Shown: positions 8,602-18,274, counted from the stretch's first letter. The stretch is 64,000 nucleotides of DNA from Deltaproteobacteria bacterium (GCA_021780755.1 JAJXYF010000008.1:1-64000), one strand, 5' to 3'. Made by a program: numbers and translations. The notes: a model not told the origin generated them from the sequence alone.

Positions 8602-8798
8602 GAATCCGTCAGATCGTCTCACGCTAGTGCCGGGCAACTGACCGCCACGGTCGCGCGTTGCTTTGCTTATCGATAGCGCGGGTCTGTGATAGCCTCGGCG
8701 CTGCGGGATTGTATTGGTGCGATCCGTTGCGCGTGAGGAGCGTTCGCGAATGTCGCAGATCAACGAGAACATTTTGGCGCTACATCGGTGAACTAGCT

Positions 8799-9596
8799 AT
8801 GCCGTCGAGTTCGCAAAACGCCACCGATGCGGAAATCCTGGCCGCCGCGCGCATGATTCTCGAAGCGCATTATGTGATTGCGCTGACCGGCGCGGGTCTG
8901 TCGGTGGAAAGTGGTATCCCGCCGTTTCGCGGTCCGGGCGGATTGTGGACCAAGTATGGCGAGCCGCCGATGAACGGCTACCAGATTTTTCTCGCCGATC
9001 CGAAAAAGGCCTGGGAGGACCGAATCCGCCGCCAGAACGACGAATTGTGGGGGCCGCTCAAAGTTGCCAAACCGAATGCCGGTCACACCGCGCTCGCCGA
9101 ACTCGAGGAGATGGGCCTGCTGCGTTTTCTGATTACTCAGAACGTTGACGACCTGCATCGCCAGGCGGGGCATTCCGCGTTGGCGGAGATCCACGGCAAC
9201 TGGAAGCTGATTCGGTGCATAGAATGCGGTCGGCGTTTTCGCGGTGAGGATATCCGGCTCGAGGTGCTGCCGCCGACCTGCCCGCGCTGCGAGGGACTTC
9301 TCAAGGGCGACACCGTCGCATTCGGTGAGCCGATTCCGCCGGACGTGCTCGAGCAATGCGTCGAACATTCGGCGCGCGCTGACCTCGTAATCGTCGCCGG
9401 GACCTCGGCCACGGTCTATCCAGCGGCCGGCTTTGCGCTCGAGGTAAAGCAGCGCGGCGGGAAACTGATCGAGGCCAATCTGTACGAATCCGAAATCACG
9501 CGGGCGTGCGATATCAGCTTGCGCGGCGCCACCGGCGAGGTCCTGCCGCGCCTGACCGCAGCGATTTCCGATCTGCGCAAGGCGCGCCTGTCCTGA
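8799..9596 (+). CDS. cobB: Sir2-family NAD-dependent protein deacylase
   Basis: 265 residues from ATG 8799; an upstream in-frame start at 8658 only adds a low-complexity stretch. Sirtuin motifs are GAGLSVESGIPPFRG (31-45, NAD binding), TQNVDDLH (about 113-120) and the catalytic His in EIHGNW (about 132). A zinc site is formed by CIECG and CPRCEG, followed by GTSATVYPAAGF and EANLYESEIT for NAD. The enzyme removes acyl groups from lysines, using NAD and giving nicotinamide and O-acyl-ADP-ribose. It stands alone, convergent with the glycosyltransferase gene. Confidence 0.92.
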   Translation: MPSSSQNATDAEILAAARMILEAHYVIALTGAGLSVESGIPPFRGPGGLWTKYGEPPMNGYQIFLADPKKAWEDRIRRQNDELWGPLKVAKPNAGHTALAELEEMGLLRFLITQNVDDLHRQAGHSALAEIHGNWKLIRCIECGRRFRGEDIRLEVLPPTCPRCEGLLKGDTVAFGEPIPPDVLEQCVEHSARADLVIVAGTSATVYPAAGFALEVKQRGGKLIEANLYESEITRACDISLRGATGEVLPRLTAAISDLRKARLS

Positions 9597-9603
9597 TTGA
9601 CAG

Positions 9604-11583
9604 TTACGCGGAGGATTTCGGCACGCGGGAGGGCGCGCGCTCCGAGGGGGCGCTCTTCGGCGGAGCGTTGTTCAATGGTCCCGACGGGTTCGCCGGTGCG
9701 GCTGGCGCCGCTGACAGTCCGGGTGCCGGGGCCGCGCCGGTTCGTCTCAGGAGTAGCATCTGCCCGGTCCCGTTAAAGTCGGTCGGGCCGCTGCGCATGA
9801 CGATCTGGTAACGCGCGCGCATCGACGGCCACATCAGTTTGTAATCGTCGTCGGACGAAACCACGAAGTCGAATTGCGCGTCCGGCCTGGCGACGAACTG
9901 GATATTGCGGCCGCTATAAAAGGCGAAGTCGTAATCGAGGCTGCCCCAATAGCCGACCGGGCTGGGGCCGGCGAGTTCCATCGTGGCGATGGCGAACCCC
10001 TTGAGGGTCAAGGTATTCGCGATCGCGGGTTCCACCACCAGGTTGATCGCGAGGACGATCGCGACGAAGCCGCCGGCGATCGCGAAAAAGACGTTCTCGA
10101 TCCGCGCGCGCGTGCGGAGCAGATAAATTCCGGCGGACGCGGCCGCCAATGGCAATATGATTGAGAGCACGCCGCGCTGATGCATACTGGCGCGGAGTGC
10201 CGCGGGTAAGTGGTCGAGCAGGATTCCGCACTGTGCGAGGGTCCATCGGATAGCGGACGGCGCCGCGTAAAGCAGGGCCATGCCGATCATCGCCGCGGCG
10301 CCCGCGATGACGAAAAACGCCCCCGCCCCCCGCGCAAGCCATCGGAGCGGCCGCGCGATCGACTCGCGATGCGAGATCGCATCGCTCAGGAAGAGCGCGA
10401 CCATCGTGGTCAGCGCCGGATAGAGAGCGAGCAGATACACGCCGCGCTTGCTCCGTGGCAGGTTGTAGAAAATCAGCACGGACAGAAACCACGCAACCAG
10501 GTAGCCGAGGCGGGGATCGAGTCGCCGCGGATTACGCAGCGCCTGAATGGCCGCGACGATCGCGACCGGCGTCCACGGCAGGAAGCCGCCGAGTAAGGCG
10601 ATCTCCTCGTAGTAAAACGGATGGGCGTGCCCCTGATTGAAACCGCTGTGCCCGATCAGGCGATAGAGGTTCTCGCCGAGGATCTGTTTATGCACGAAGG
10701 CCGCGCCGCCGCTGATGATTGCCGCCAGGTACCATCCGCCGCCGATTATTCCGACGATCATCGCACCGCGCCCCAGCCGCAGACGGCGGACCACGTTCCA
10801 GCGCCAGGCCAGTACGATCCAGGTCAACGCGACCAGCGCGGGCAGCGCCGCGCCGATCGGCCCCTTGGTCAGCACCGCGAGCGCGATCGCGAGGTAGAGC
10901 AGGGTGGTGCGCGAGCTGAGAGTTTCCGCAATCGCGAGGAACTCGAAAAATGCGACTGTGATGAAAAAGGTCAGCGTCATATCGACGCGCGAGCCGGTCC
11001 CGGCCTGCAGATACTGAAAGGCCGTGCCCAGCATGATCGCCGAGAGCAGCGCGCCGCGCGCCTCAAACATTTTTCGCACGTAGAGATAGGTCACGAGCAT
11101 CCCGGCAATGGCGAAGGTCGCTGAGGGCAGCCGCACCGTCCATGCACTCACGCCGCCCGCGATCAGCGACACGAGCGCCGCCAGCCAGTGCATCAGCAGC
11201 GGCTTCGACGGGATCTCGACCCCGGCGCGCATCGGCAGGATTACGCCGCCACCGTGTACGATATCGAAGACCGTCACCGCTTCGCGCGGCTCGCCCTTGG
11301 TGTACAGAGGTGCACCACCGAGGTTGACGACGAACAACATGATGCCGAGCGCGAGGATTATCGGAATGGCGACGAGCGGCGACGATAGGACTTCGAGGCG
11401 CCGCGCGATGCTGGCCTCGCGCGCATCATAGGTGGGGAGCAAAATGTTGCCCGGTGTGCCGCGGTCGCGCGGCGTGGCGGACGTAACCTGGGTTACGGAG
11501 CGCGAGGCGACCGTCGCGGTGCCATCGGAGGCCGCGGGCAACGCTTCGGTGGGGACGGATTCCGGCAGAGGATGGGTGTTCAT
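9604..11583 (-). CDS. ArnT/PMT-like membrane glycosyltransferase (GT-C fold)
   Basis: 659 residues with about 12 hydrophobic segments from residue 73 onward. The first periplasmic loop carries acidic residues (YTKGEPREAVTVFDIV), as in the GT39/GT83 dolichyl-phosphate-mannose and ArnT families. FIY-type loops and PRSKRGVYLLALYPAL follow, the latter typical of ArnT-like enzymes. The family moves a sugar from a polyprenyl-phosphate donor to lipid A or proteins on the periplasmic side. The C-terminus is Ala/Pro/Ser-rich and outside the fold. Sugar and acceptor are unknown, although lpxA in this window shows lipid A is likely made. Confidence 0.85.
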   Translation of the reverse strand: MNTHPLPESVPTEALPAASDGTATVASRSVTQVTSATPRDRGTPGNILLPTYDAREASIARRLEVLSSPLVAIPIILALGIMLFVVNLGGAPLYTKGEPREAVTVFDIVHGGGVILPMRAGVEIPSKPLLMHWLAALVSLIAGGVSAWTVRLPSATFAIAGMLVTYLYVRKMFEARGALLSAIMLGTAFQYLQAGTGSRVDMTLTFFITVAFFEFLAIAETLSSRTTLLYLAIALAVLTKGPIGAALPALVALTWIVLAWRWNVVRRLRLGRGAMIVGIIGGGWYLAAIISGGAAFVHKQILGENLYRLIGHSGFNQGHAHPFYYEEIALLGGFLPWTPVAIVAAIQALRNPRRLDPRLGYLVAWFLSVLIFYNLPRSKRGVYLLALYPALTTMVALFLSDAISHRESIARPLRWLARGAGAFFVIAGAAAMIGMALLYAAPSAIRWTLAQCGILLDHLPAALRASMHQRGVLSIILPLAAASAGIYLLRTRARIENVFFAIAGGFVAIVLAINLVVEPAIANTLTLKGFAIATMELAGPSPVGYWGSLDYDFAFYSGRNIQFVARPDAQFDFVVSSDDDYKLMWPSMRARYQIVMRSGPTDFNGTGQMLLLRRTGAAPAPGLSAAPAAPANPSGPLNNAPPKSAPSERAPSRVPKSSA

Positions 11584-11699
11584 TTCAATCGCATTCGCCG
11601 CCGACTAACATACCGTCGCGGCCGCGAAGATGCATCGCCCCCTACACGCCGCGCGAGTTCCGTACGATGTCCCGACACGATGTTGATGGGCGGTGACCA

Positions 11700-12704
11700 G
11701 TGACCCTGCGCGACTCAATCACGATGGACGCCAAGCCAAAACCCGCGCCGCTCGCGGGCGCGACCAAGCGCGGTCGCGAATTTCGCATCGGCCTGTGCAA
11801 CGCGGTCGCGACGACGATAATCGCGGCGATTCAGCCGGTGATCACGCGTTACGGTGCGAAGAACCTCGATCCGATGTTGTTTTGCGCGGGCTCGATGTCG
11901 GTTGCGGGGGCGATGCTCGCAATCGTGATGTGGCGCCGCGGCGAAATCGGTGCGCTCATATCGCCGCGATGGACGCCGCGACTCGTTGCGCTCTCGATGG
12001 CCGGATCGGTGGCCACCAGTCTCACGCTGATCTTCGGGTTGCGCCGGATCGATGCGATCGCCGGCGTGATTCTGCTGCAGAGCGAGCCTCTTTATTCGCT
12101 GCTGCTGGCGACGATTTTTCTCGGCGAACGGCCCTCGCGCCGCCAATTGATTGCGACCGCGGTGATTCTGATCGGGATCGGTTCGGTGTTTGACGCAGGC
12201 CTCGCGTTTTCGCCGTTGTCCGCCGCCGCCTTGCTCTTCGTCACGCCGCTGTTCTGGCAGATCTCTCACGTGATCTCGCTCGGCGTGATGCCGCCGCTTT
12301 CCGAGACCTGTGTGACCGGCGCGCGCACGATCTTTGCGGCGGTCGTACTGGTCGCGATTTTCCTCGCGACCGACGCCGGCGCGGTGGTCGCCCTAGCGGA
12401 TCCGCGCACGCTCGCCGTGATTTTCACGACGGGCGGTTTCGTTTACGTGTTTGGATCGCTCACCTGGTACGGCGCGATCAATCGCCTTTCGCTGGCGTGG
12501 ACGACGGCGCTCACGATTCCGGGTGTGCCGATGCTTTCCTTTCTCTTCGCGATCGTCCTGCTCGGTGAACATCCCAGCAGACGCGAGGTGTGCGGGATGA
12601 TCGTCGCGGTCGCCGGGGTGCTTTTCCTGGTGCTCGGGGCCGACGCCGGCCGTCAACATCGCGACGCCGAGTTGGCCGAAGCGGTGCATCCGCCACTGAC
12701 CTGA
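11700..12704 (+). CDS. EamA/DMT-family transporter
   Basis: 334 residues, ten predicted membrane helices in two EamA repeats. The repeat ends are visible as LQSEPLYSLLLATIFLGERPS (about 121-141) and IPGVPMLSFLFAIVLLGEHPS (about 280-300). Family members export or import small metabolites such as amino acids or nucleotide precursors; the substrate cannot be told. GTG 11700 is used, with an in-frame ATG at 11724 as alternative. It is divergent from the glycosyltransferase, with about 116 bases between. Confidence 0.88.
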   Translation: MTLRDSITMDAKPKPAPLAGATKRGREFRIGLCNAVATTIIAAIQPVITRYGAKNLDPMLFCAGSMSVAGAMLAIVMWRRGEIGALISPRWTPRLVALSMAGSVATSLTLIFGLRRIDAIAGVILLQSEPLYSLLLATIFLGERPSRRQLIATAVILIGIGSVFDAGLAFSPLSAAALLFVTPLFWQISHVISLGVMPPLSETCVTGARTIFAAVVLVAIFLATDAGAVVALADPRTLAVIFTTGGFVYVFGSLTWYGAINRLSLAWTTALTIPGVPMLSFLFAIVLLGEHPSRREVCGMIVAVAGVLFLVLGADAGRQHRDAELAEAVHPPLT

Positions 12705-12871
12705 GTTCACGCGCAATTTAATTGGCGACCTAACACGCGTGACGCGTTGCCGATCGCGCCGCCGATGCCCGCGGTGGCGTTTGACTATCGCGCGCCGCTG
12801 GTCTTTGATCGCCTGCAACCCAGGGCGCACGCCGATCGCAAAGGCGCGTCCACCCACAAGTGAGGAAATTT

Positions 12872-13075
12872 ATGGCTCGAATGGTAAAGCACGAAAAGAA
12901 CTCTCCGTACGAAGTTCCGGAGGGCACCGAGTTGCCCGTATGGATCTGCGGATGCGGCCTCTCGAAGAACAAACCCTTTTGCGACGGCACTCACAAACGC
13001 ACCAAGGACGAGGGCGCCAATGAAGTCTATGCGTACGACGACAACGGTCGGATCCAGGTAAAGAACCAATACTGA
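12872..13075 (+). CDS. CDGSH-type iron-sulfur domain protein
   Basis: 67 residues. A single CDGSH-type motif, CGCGLSKNKPFCDGTH, supplies three Cys and one His for a [2Fe-2S] cluster (residues about 26-41). These small proteins are thought to act in electron or cluster transfer. ATG 12872 is chosen because GAGGAAA lies just upstream; the GTG at 12860 overlaps that site. A long hairpin follows the gene. Function in this organism is unknown. Confidence 0.88.
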   Translation: MARMVKHEKNSPYEVPEGTELPVWICGCGLSKNKPFCDGTHKRTKDEGANEVYAYDDNGRIQVKNQY

Positions 13076-13080
13076 GGCAC

Positions 13081-13144
13081 CCGGATCCTGCGGGAGAAGA
13101 TAGCGGCCAGAGAGCTATTCTATCAACCGTCCCGCAGGGTCCGG
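13081..13144. terminator. Large nested hairpin between convergent genes
   Basis: A 15-base arm at 13081-13095 pairs with 13130-13144 (14 of 15 bases Watson-Crick, one G-T). The 34-base loop carries a second small stem, ATAGC at 13100-13104 against GCTAT at 13114-13118. It lies between the ends of the CDGSH gene (+) and uppP (-) and could stop transcription from both sides. There is no U-tract, so it may instead be a structural repeat or a 3'-end stabiliser. Confidence 0.45.
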
Positions 13145-13201
13145 AAGCTTAGGCGTCGAGCGTTTTGCCCGCCGCACTTCGGTTCCCCCTCGTGAACTCA
13201 G

Positions 13202-13993
13202 TCAGCGCCGGAGGAAATAAACGACGATCACGAAGGCGGCGAGCGCCACGCGATACCATGCAAACGGCTGATAGGTCTGCGTCCGCACATAGCGGATCAA
13301 TGCGGCTATCGCGATGAGGCCGAAAATCGCGGCCGCCACAAAGCCCGCGACCACGTCCCCGGTGATACCTTCGTGAATCAGATGACGCCCCTCGAACAGG
13401 CCGGCGCCCGCGATGATCGGCGTGGCCATCAGGAACGAGAAATTGGCGGCGTCGGTGCGTTCGAGGCGCAGCAATCGCGCGGTCGTGATGGTCGAGCCCG
13501 ATCGCGATACTCCCGGAATAATCGCGAAGGCCTGGCTGAGCCCAATTAAAAGGGCGTCGGAGAAGCCGATTTCGCTGATCTTTCGCGTTTGCGTCGAGGT
13601 GCGATCGAAGTACCAGAGCGCAACTCCAAGCGCCGCGAGTGCGATCGCAATCAGTAATGGCGACCGGAAGACGGTCTCCGCCTCCTTCTCGAAGAGCATC
13701 CCGATAATCGCCCCCGGCACCGACGCGACGACCAGCATGAACAGCAGGTGCTTCCGTTCGCGATCGCCGTTGAAGATCGACGCGCCCAGCGATACCCAAT
13801 CGCGCCAGTAGTAAACCAGCAGGGCGACGAGCGTACCCAGATGCAAGGCGACGTCGAAGACCAGCCCGGGATCATTCCATTTGAGCAGCCACGGCACGAT
13901 AATGAGGTGGGCGGAGCTGGAAATCGGCAGAAATTCCGCCAGTCCCTGAACGGCGCCCAGCACGATCGCTTCGAATCCGGAAGAGTTGGTCAT
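13202..13993 (-). CDS. uppP: Undecaprenyl-diphosphatase (UppP/BacA)
   Basis: 263 residues, about seven to eight membrane helices. Signature motifs are AVQGLAEFLPISSSAHL (about 14-30) and PGVSRSGSTITTAR (about 158-171), which form the active site. The enzyme dephosphorylates undecaprenyl diphosphate, recycling the carrier for peptidoglycan and other polymers, and confers bacitracin tolerance. The second motif part reads SSSAH in place of SSSGH. A good ribosome site (AAAGGA) lies six bases before the ATG. An AT-rich divergent promoter region (13994-14177) separates it from the next gene. Confidence 0.93.
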   Translation of the reverse strand: MTNSSGFEAIVLGAVQGLAEFLPISSSAHLIIVPWLLKWNDPGLVFDVALHLGTLVALLVYYWRDWVSLGASIFNGDRERKHLLFMLVVASVPGAIIGMLFEKEAETVFRSPLLIAIALAALGVALWYFDRTSTQTRKISEIGFSDALLIGLSQAFAIIPGVSRSGSTITTARLLRLERTDAANFSFLMATPIIAGAGLFEGRHLIHEGITGDVVAGFVAAAIFGLIAIAALIRYVRTQTYQPFAWYRVALAAFVIVVYFLRR

Positions 13994-14177
13994 GAGAATC
14001 CTTTCGAGAAAAAATCGGTTGTCGCTTGTACATGTTACGGTGCCTAATTGATTCTTTATCTAGCTAATTAGTGATTTAGACCGTACATCGCGAGCAATTT
14101 CGAGCTTGGCAGATTGGTGCGAGCCTAATAGTATAGGCACGGGCAACAGGTACGCGATTGAGGAGGCCCTTCTACTC

Positions 14178-14510
14178 ATGGCGCGAAGCTCGAGACGTAA
14201 AGTGGTTCCGCTCCGAGATGACCACGACGGCGTTGAAGGTCTTTTCGACGAGTCGGCGGAGAACGTCCCCGTGGCCGCTCTGCCGCGCGTCGAGGAGCCG
14301 CGCCGGTTTCCCACCGTAGCGACGCTCCCGCGCCTGCCCCTGATGATCCCCGACGAAATCCTGGACTACTATGGCTGGGTTTTTTGCCAGGGTGGCTTCC
14401 TGAACCTGCACATGACCTTCGAGCAGTTTCTCGCCGTCGTGGCGGCCGTCAGCCCTTCGGGCCTGTGCCCGGAGTACGACGAATCGGGCGCCCTTTCGGC
14501 GAGCGAGTAG
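14178..14510 (+). CDS. Hypothetical protein
   Basis: 110 residues from ATG 14178, with AGGAGG at 14161-14166 (11-base spacer). The N-terminus is basic (MARSSRRKVVPL), then an acidic/Pro-rich linker, then a compact hydrophobic C-terminal region at about 57-95 (IPDEILDYYGWVFCQGGFLNL and the following FEQFLAVVAAV). There is no signal peptide or recognised family. Coding is supported by the ribosome site and codon bias. It is convergent with the LysM-like lipoprotein gene. Function unknown. Confidence 0.6.
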   Translation: MARSSRRKVVPLRDDHDGVEGLFDESAENVPVAALPRVEEPRRFPTVATLPRLPLMIPDEILDYYGWVFCQGGFLNLHMTFEQFLAVVAAVSPSGLCPEYDESGALSASE

Positions 14511-14564
14511 TGTTCCCTCGGCGCATTGCAGGGAATATGCATCGATCCTGACCCGCAAGCGCTT

Positions 14565-15242
14565 TTACGGCGTAACCCGCTTGAGCAGGCTGTTGCGCAC
14601 CCATACGTTCTCGAAGGGCGTAACGTCGGTGGGCGACGTAAGTCCGTTGTCTTTGGCGATAATCGGCCAATTCCGCGCGCTGCCGGTCGCCCGCTTCGCG
14701 AGCGCCTGCAAGTCTTCGTTGGGCAAGAGCGTGAAGTTCACCCCGCCCGATGCCGGAGTGCTTGCGGGCGGCGGATTCTTCGACGCCAGTTCGTCGATCT
14801 CCTTGAACAGCGCGAACCGGTTGCTCGCCTTGTAGCTCGTCAGTTGCTGGTCGGGGATTCCCTCGGTGCGGACGTTGACGATTATCCTGGTCTTGTGGCT
14901 GCCCTCCGCCACCGCCTGAATTTCGTAGCGATAGCGCGGGTGTACATTGATGATAAACCAACCGCTCGGCGTATCGATGTCGGCGTTGCGCCACAACGTA
15001 ATGATCGAATTGTCGGGCTGCACTTCGAACAGGATGCCGTCGCCCCGCAGCGCGTCCTCGATCAATTGATACGTCGCGCTCTGCGAATAGGCGACCTGGT
15101 GCTCCTCGCCCAGCGTCGTATCCGCCGCCGTCCAGTGTTCGGTTTGATGGCGATAGCCGACGTAGCATCCGGCAAACGCCGACAGCGCGCAGACCATTAC
15201 CGCGAAGAGCCATGAGAGGGCCGAGGTGTTAGACGATGCCAT
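14565..15242 (-). CDS. Membrane-anchored protein with C-terminal LysM-like domain
   Basis: 225 residues from ATG 15242, with AAGGG just upstream; the longer frame to 15545 adds non-coding-like sequence. The N-terminus has a hydrophobic segment ending in AFAGC, a possible weak lipobox. A helical/beta middle region (about 45-145) is unrecognised. The last 50 residues (LLPNEDLQALAKRATG, RNWPIIAKDNGL, FENVWVRNSLLKRV) have the layout of a LysM peptidoglycan-binding repeat. A cell-wall-associated role is likely but not proved. It is divergent from the FAD oxidoreductase. Confidence 0.65.
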   Translation of the reverse strand: MASSNTSALSWLFAVMVCALSAFAGCYVGYRHQTEHWTAADTTLGEEHQVAYSQSATYQLIEDALRGDGILFEVQPDNSIITLWRNADIDTPSGWFIINVHPRYRYEIQAVAEGSHKTRIIVNVRTEGIPDQQLTSYKASNRFALFKEIDELASKNPPPASTPASGGVNFTLLPNEDLQALAKRATGSARNWPIIAKDNGLTSPTDVTPFENVWVRNSLLKRVTP

Positions 15243-15462
15243 CTGCCCTTCAGGAGAACATGCGAGAATCCGCTGCGCAAGCGACCCTCGCGCAAACCAT
15301 CGCGTCGGATGTTGAAAGATGCCACGCGCCCTGTGATACAAAACATGGGCGGTCGCCCGACGAGCGGCGTCCGCAAGGCATGCCGCGCCGCGTGCTTCAG
15401 GCACCGGAAGAATCGCGCAATGACCATCTGCCGCGACAGGCGGCGTGGAGAGTACTGAGTAT

Positions 15463-16830
15463 ATGAGTGCAAGCGTTCCTCTCGAACCCGCCCATGTTGT
15501 CGCCGTCATCGGCGCCGCAACCTCCGGTTCCGAAATCGCCCGCATCCTGGCTGAACGCCGTGCGACCGTAATCGTCTTTGAGCAGAACCCGCGCCCCTAC
15601 GGAAAGATCGAGGACGGGCTGCCGCGCTGGCATGTCAAGCAGCGGCGCGACGAATACGAAGAGATCAACAAGCGCCTCGAACATCCGAATATCCACTACG
15701 TACCGCTCACCCGGATGGGCCGTGATATCGATTTTGCCGAATTGCGCGACGCGTGGGGGCTGAGCGCCGTCGTGCTCACCAACGGCGCTTGGCGCGATCG
15801 TCCCTTTCCGGTGGAGGGTGCCGATAACTACGTCGATCGCGGGTTGGTCTATCAGAATCCGCTCATTTACTGGTTCAACCATTATCCCGAAGCGACCTAT
15901 GACGGCCCGCGCTACGAGTTGCGCCCGGGCACCACGGTAGTCGGCGGCGGACTCGCCTCGATCGACGTCGTCAAGGTGCTGCAAATCGAGATGACACTGC
16001 AGGCGCTCAAGCGCCGCGGCATCGAAGAGGACATGCTCAAGCTCGAGCGCGAGGGCCTCGCGCCCGTGCTCAAGACCCACGGTCTGGAATACGCCAACCT
16101 CGACGTCGCGCCGTGCCGGCTGTTCTATCGGCGCCGCGTGCTCGACATGCCGTTGTCCGATATCGCACCCGACGCGCCGGCCAAGCGGGCCGAGGCGATG
16201 CGCCAGGCGCGCGCGAAAATTCTCGACAAGGCGCAGCGTAAATTCCTCTTCGAATTTCAGGAACTCAGCGTTCCCACTGGACTCGTCGTCGAAGGCGACC
16301 GGATGGTCGGTGTGATGATGAGCCGCACCGAGGCGGCCGACGGCAAGGTGCGCACGATCCCGGATTCGGCGAAGCCGGTACGCGCTCCGATGACCATCAG
16401 CTCGATCGGCAGCATCCCCGAACCGATCCCCGGTATCCCGCAGCGCGGTGAAGTGTACCAGTACGTTGACGCCGCGGTCGGCCTCCTGATGGAAGGGCGC
16501 ACCGGTATTTACGCGGCGGGCAACGTTCTGACCGGCAAGGGCAATATCAAGGATTCGCTGGTGAGCGGCACCGAGATCGGAATTCATGTCGCCGAGCGTT
16601 ACCTGGGTTTGTCCGGTGATGGCAGCGGCGTACCGTTCACTGACGCCAAGCGCGAGGAGGCCCACTTGGAGGGTCTGCGGATGGCCGCCAGCATCAACGC
16701 CCGCGAACCGGTCGGGGGGGCGCAGGTGGCCGAGATCATGAAGCGCGTGCGCGAACGTCAGCAGGCGGTGGGCTACGCGGGCGATTATCGCGGATGGATC
16801 AAGAAGGTTACGCCGCCCGACCTCCAATAG
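15463..16830 (+). CDS. FAD-dependent pyridine-nucleotide oxidoreductase (ferredoxin-NADP reductase / GltD-like)
   Basis: 455 residues. The FAD-binding strand-turn-helix VIGAATSGSEIARILAE sits at about 13-29, followed by VFEQNPRPYGKIEDGLPRWH. A second nucleotide-binding Gly cluster VVGGGLASIDVVK lies near residues 160-172. The C-terminal GIYAAGNVLTGKGNIKDS is the usual ATG/GD-type FAD motif. The arrangement resembles adrenodoxin-reductase and glutamate-synthase small-subunit-like flavoproteins. No Fe-S cysteine cluster is present. The partner protein and physiological acceptor are unknown. It precedes glyA by 67 bases. Confidence 0.8.
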   Translation: MSASVPLEPAHVVAVIGAATSGSEIARILAERRATVIVFEQNPRPYGKIEDGLPRWHVKQRRDEYEEINKRLEHPNIHYVPLTRMGRDIDFAELRDAWGLSAVVLTNGAWRDRPFPVEGADNYVDRGLVYQNPLIYWFNHYPEATYDGPRYELRPGTTVVGGGLASIDVVKVLQIEMTLQALKRRGIEEDMLKLEREGLAPVLKTHGLEYANLDVAPCRLFYRRRVLDMPLSDIAPDAPAKRAEAMRQARAKILDKAQRKFLFEFQELSVPTGLVVEGDRMVGVMMSRTEAADGKVRTIPDSAKPVRAPMTISSIGSIPEPIPGIPQRGEVYQYVDAAVGLLMEGRTGIYAAGNVLTGKGNIKDSLVSGTEIGIHVAERYLGLSGDGSGVPFTDAKREEAHLEGLRMAASINAREPVGGAQVAEIMKRVRERQQAVGYAGDYRGWIKKVTPPDLQ

Positions 16831-16897
16831 GGACCGTCTTTACTTCAAGGCGGGCGCGCCGATAGGCTTTAGCCACGTATTTTTCTGGAGGAATCGC

Positions 16898-18145
16898 GTG
16901 GACGATCTAAAGCGAACCGACCCCGATATTTACCGCCTGATCAAGTACGAGGAGCGCTATCAGATCGAATCGGTCCGTCTGATTCCGTCGGAGAACTACG
17001 TCTCCCAGGCGGTCCTCGACGCGACCGGATCCGTGCTCACCAACAAGTATTCCGAGGGCTACGCGCACAAGCGCTACTACCAGGGGCAGCGCTACATCGA
17101 CGAGATCGAAACGCTCGCGATCGATCGCGCGAAGGCACTGTTCGGCGCCGAACACGTCAACGTTCAGCCGTACTCTGGATCGCCGGCGAACCTCGCGATT
17201 TATTTCGCGCTGCTGCAACCGGGCGACACTCTGATGGGTCTGGCGCTGCCGCATGGCGGCCATCTGACGCACGGATGGAACGTGAGCATAACAGGTTCCT
17301 TCTGGCGCCCGGTGCACTATACCGTCGATCGGGAGACCCAGCGCCTCGACTATGACGCGATTCGCGACCTCGCGCGCAAGGAGCGTCCGAAAATCATCGT
17401 CACCGGCGCGACCGCCTATCCGCGCGCGTTCGACTTCAAGATTTTCGCCGATATCGCCAAAGAGGTCGGGGCGTATCTGCTCGCCGACATCTCGCACATC
17501 TCGGGGTTGATCGTTGCCGGGGCGCATCCCGATCCGGTTCCCCATGCCGACGTGGTGATGACGACGACGCACAAAACCCTGCGCGGACCGCGCGGCGCGA
17601 TGATCATGTGCCGCCAGGAGCTTGCCGAGAAGATCGACAAGGCGGTTTTTCCGGGTCTGCAGGGTGGTCCACACAATCATACGACCGCCGCCATCGCGGT
17701 TGCCTTGAAGGAAGCGGCGACGCCCGAGTTCAAGCAGTACGGCCATCAGATCGTGCGCAACGCCAAGGCGCTCGCTGCGGAGCTGACCGAGCGCGGCTTT
17801 AATCTGGTTTCGGGTGGCACCGACAATCACCTGCTGCTCATCGATCTCACCAACAAAAAGATCATCGGCAAGAAGGCGGCGCAGGCGCTCGACCGCGCCG
17901 GCATCATCTGCAACTCCAACACCGTGCCGTTCGATCCGCGCAAGCCCTTCAGCCCTAGCGGTATCCGCCTGGGCACGCCGGCGGTGACGTCGCGCGGAAT
18001 GGGCGAGGCCGAGATGAAGCAGATCGGCGTCTGGATCGATCAGGTCGTCGCGCATGCCAACGACGAAGCGGCCATCGCGCGCGTCAACGCGGAGGTCATC
18101 GAATACTGCCGCCGCTTCCCGGCCCCCGGCTGCCGGGTTTCCTGA
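16898..18145 (+). CDS. glyA: Serine hydroxymethyltransferase
   Basis: 415 residues, full family length. Landmarks are the substrate-binding SENYVSQAVLDATGS (about 31-45), NVQPYSGSPANLA (about 87-99) and the PLP-binding lysine in TTTHKTLRGPRG (about 222-233). It converts serine and tetrahydrofolate to glycine and methylene-THF, feeding one-carbon metabolism. Start is GTG, with GGAGG six bases upstream. It has a folate-pathway relative (folP) at 55.9 kb but no neighbouring folate gene. Confidence 0.97.
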   Translation: MDDLKRTDPDIYRLIKYEERYQIESVRLIPSENYVSQAVLDATGSVLTNKYSEGYAHKRYYQGQRYIDEIETLAIDRAKALFGAEHVNVQPYSGSPANLAIYFALLQPGDTLMGLALPHGGHLTHGWNVSITGSFWRPVHYTVDRETQRLDYDAIRDLARKERPKIIVTGATAYPRAFDFKIFADIAKEVGAYLLADISHISGLIVAGAHPDPVPHADVVMTTTHKTLRGPRGAMIMCRQELAEKIDKAVFPGLQGGPHNHTTAAIAVALKEAATPEFKQYGHQIVRNAKALAAELTERGFNLVSGGTDNHLLLIDLTNKKIIGKKAAQALDRAGIICNSNTVPFDPRKPFSPSGIRLGTPAVTSRGMGEAEMKQIGVWIDQVVAHANDEAAIARVNAEVIEYCRRFPAPGCRVS

Positions 18146-18245
18146 TCAGTCTCTTCGCATTCCATCCTTTTCAGGGAAGAGGCCGGGGGTTAGGTCTGCT
18201 AAATCGCTCGCGCTCCCGATTCACGCGAGACCCAGCCGCGCACCC

Positions 18246-18274
18246 GAGCATCGCGAGCGTCAAACATTGAAAAA
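18246..18274 (+). repeat. Short dispersed intergenic repeat, copy A
   Basis: GAGCATCGCGAGCGTCAAAC followed by ATTGAAAAA. Related copies are at 26439, 33451 (opposite strand), 50938 and 50984. This copy lies seven bases beyond the copD stop codon, on the 3' side of that minus-strand gene. Confidence 0.55.

Noticed and set aside
15397..16827. 476-codon minus-strand frame
   Set aside because: It mirrors the FAD oxidoreductase gene and has no recognisable motif.
16907..18055. 382-codon minus-strand frame
   Set aside because: Antisense shadow of glyA.
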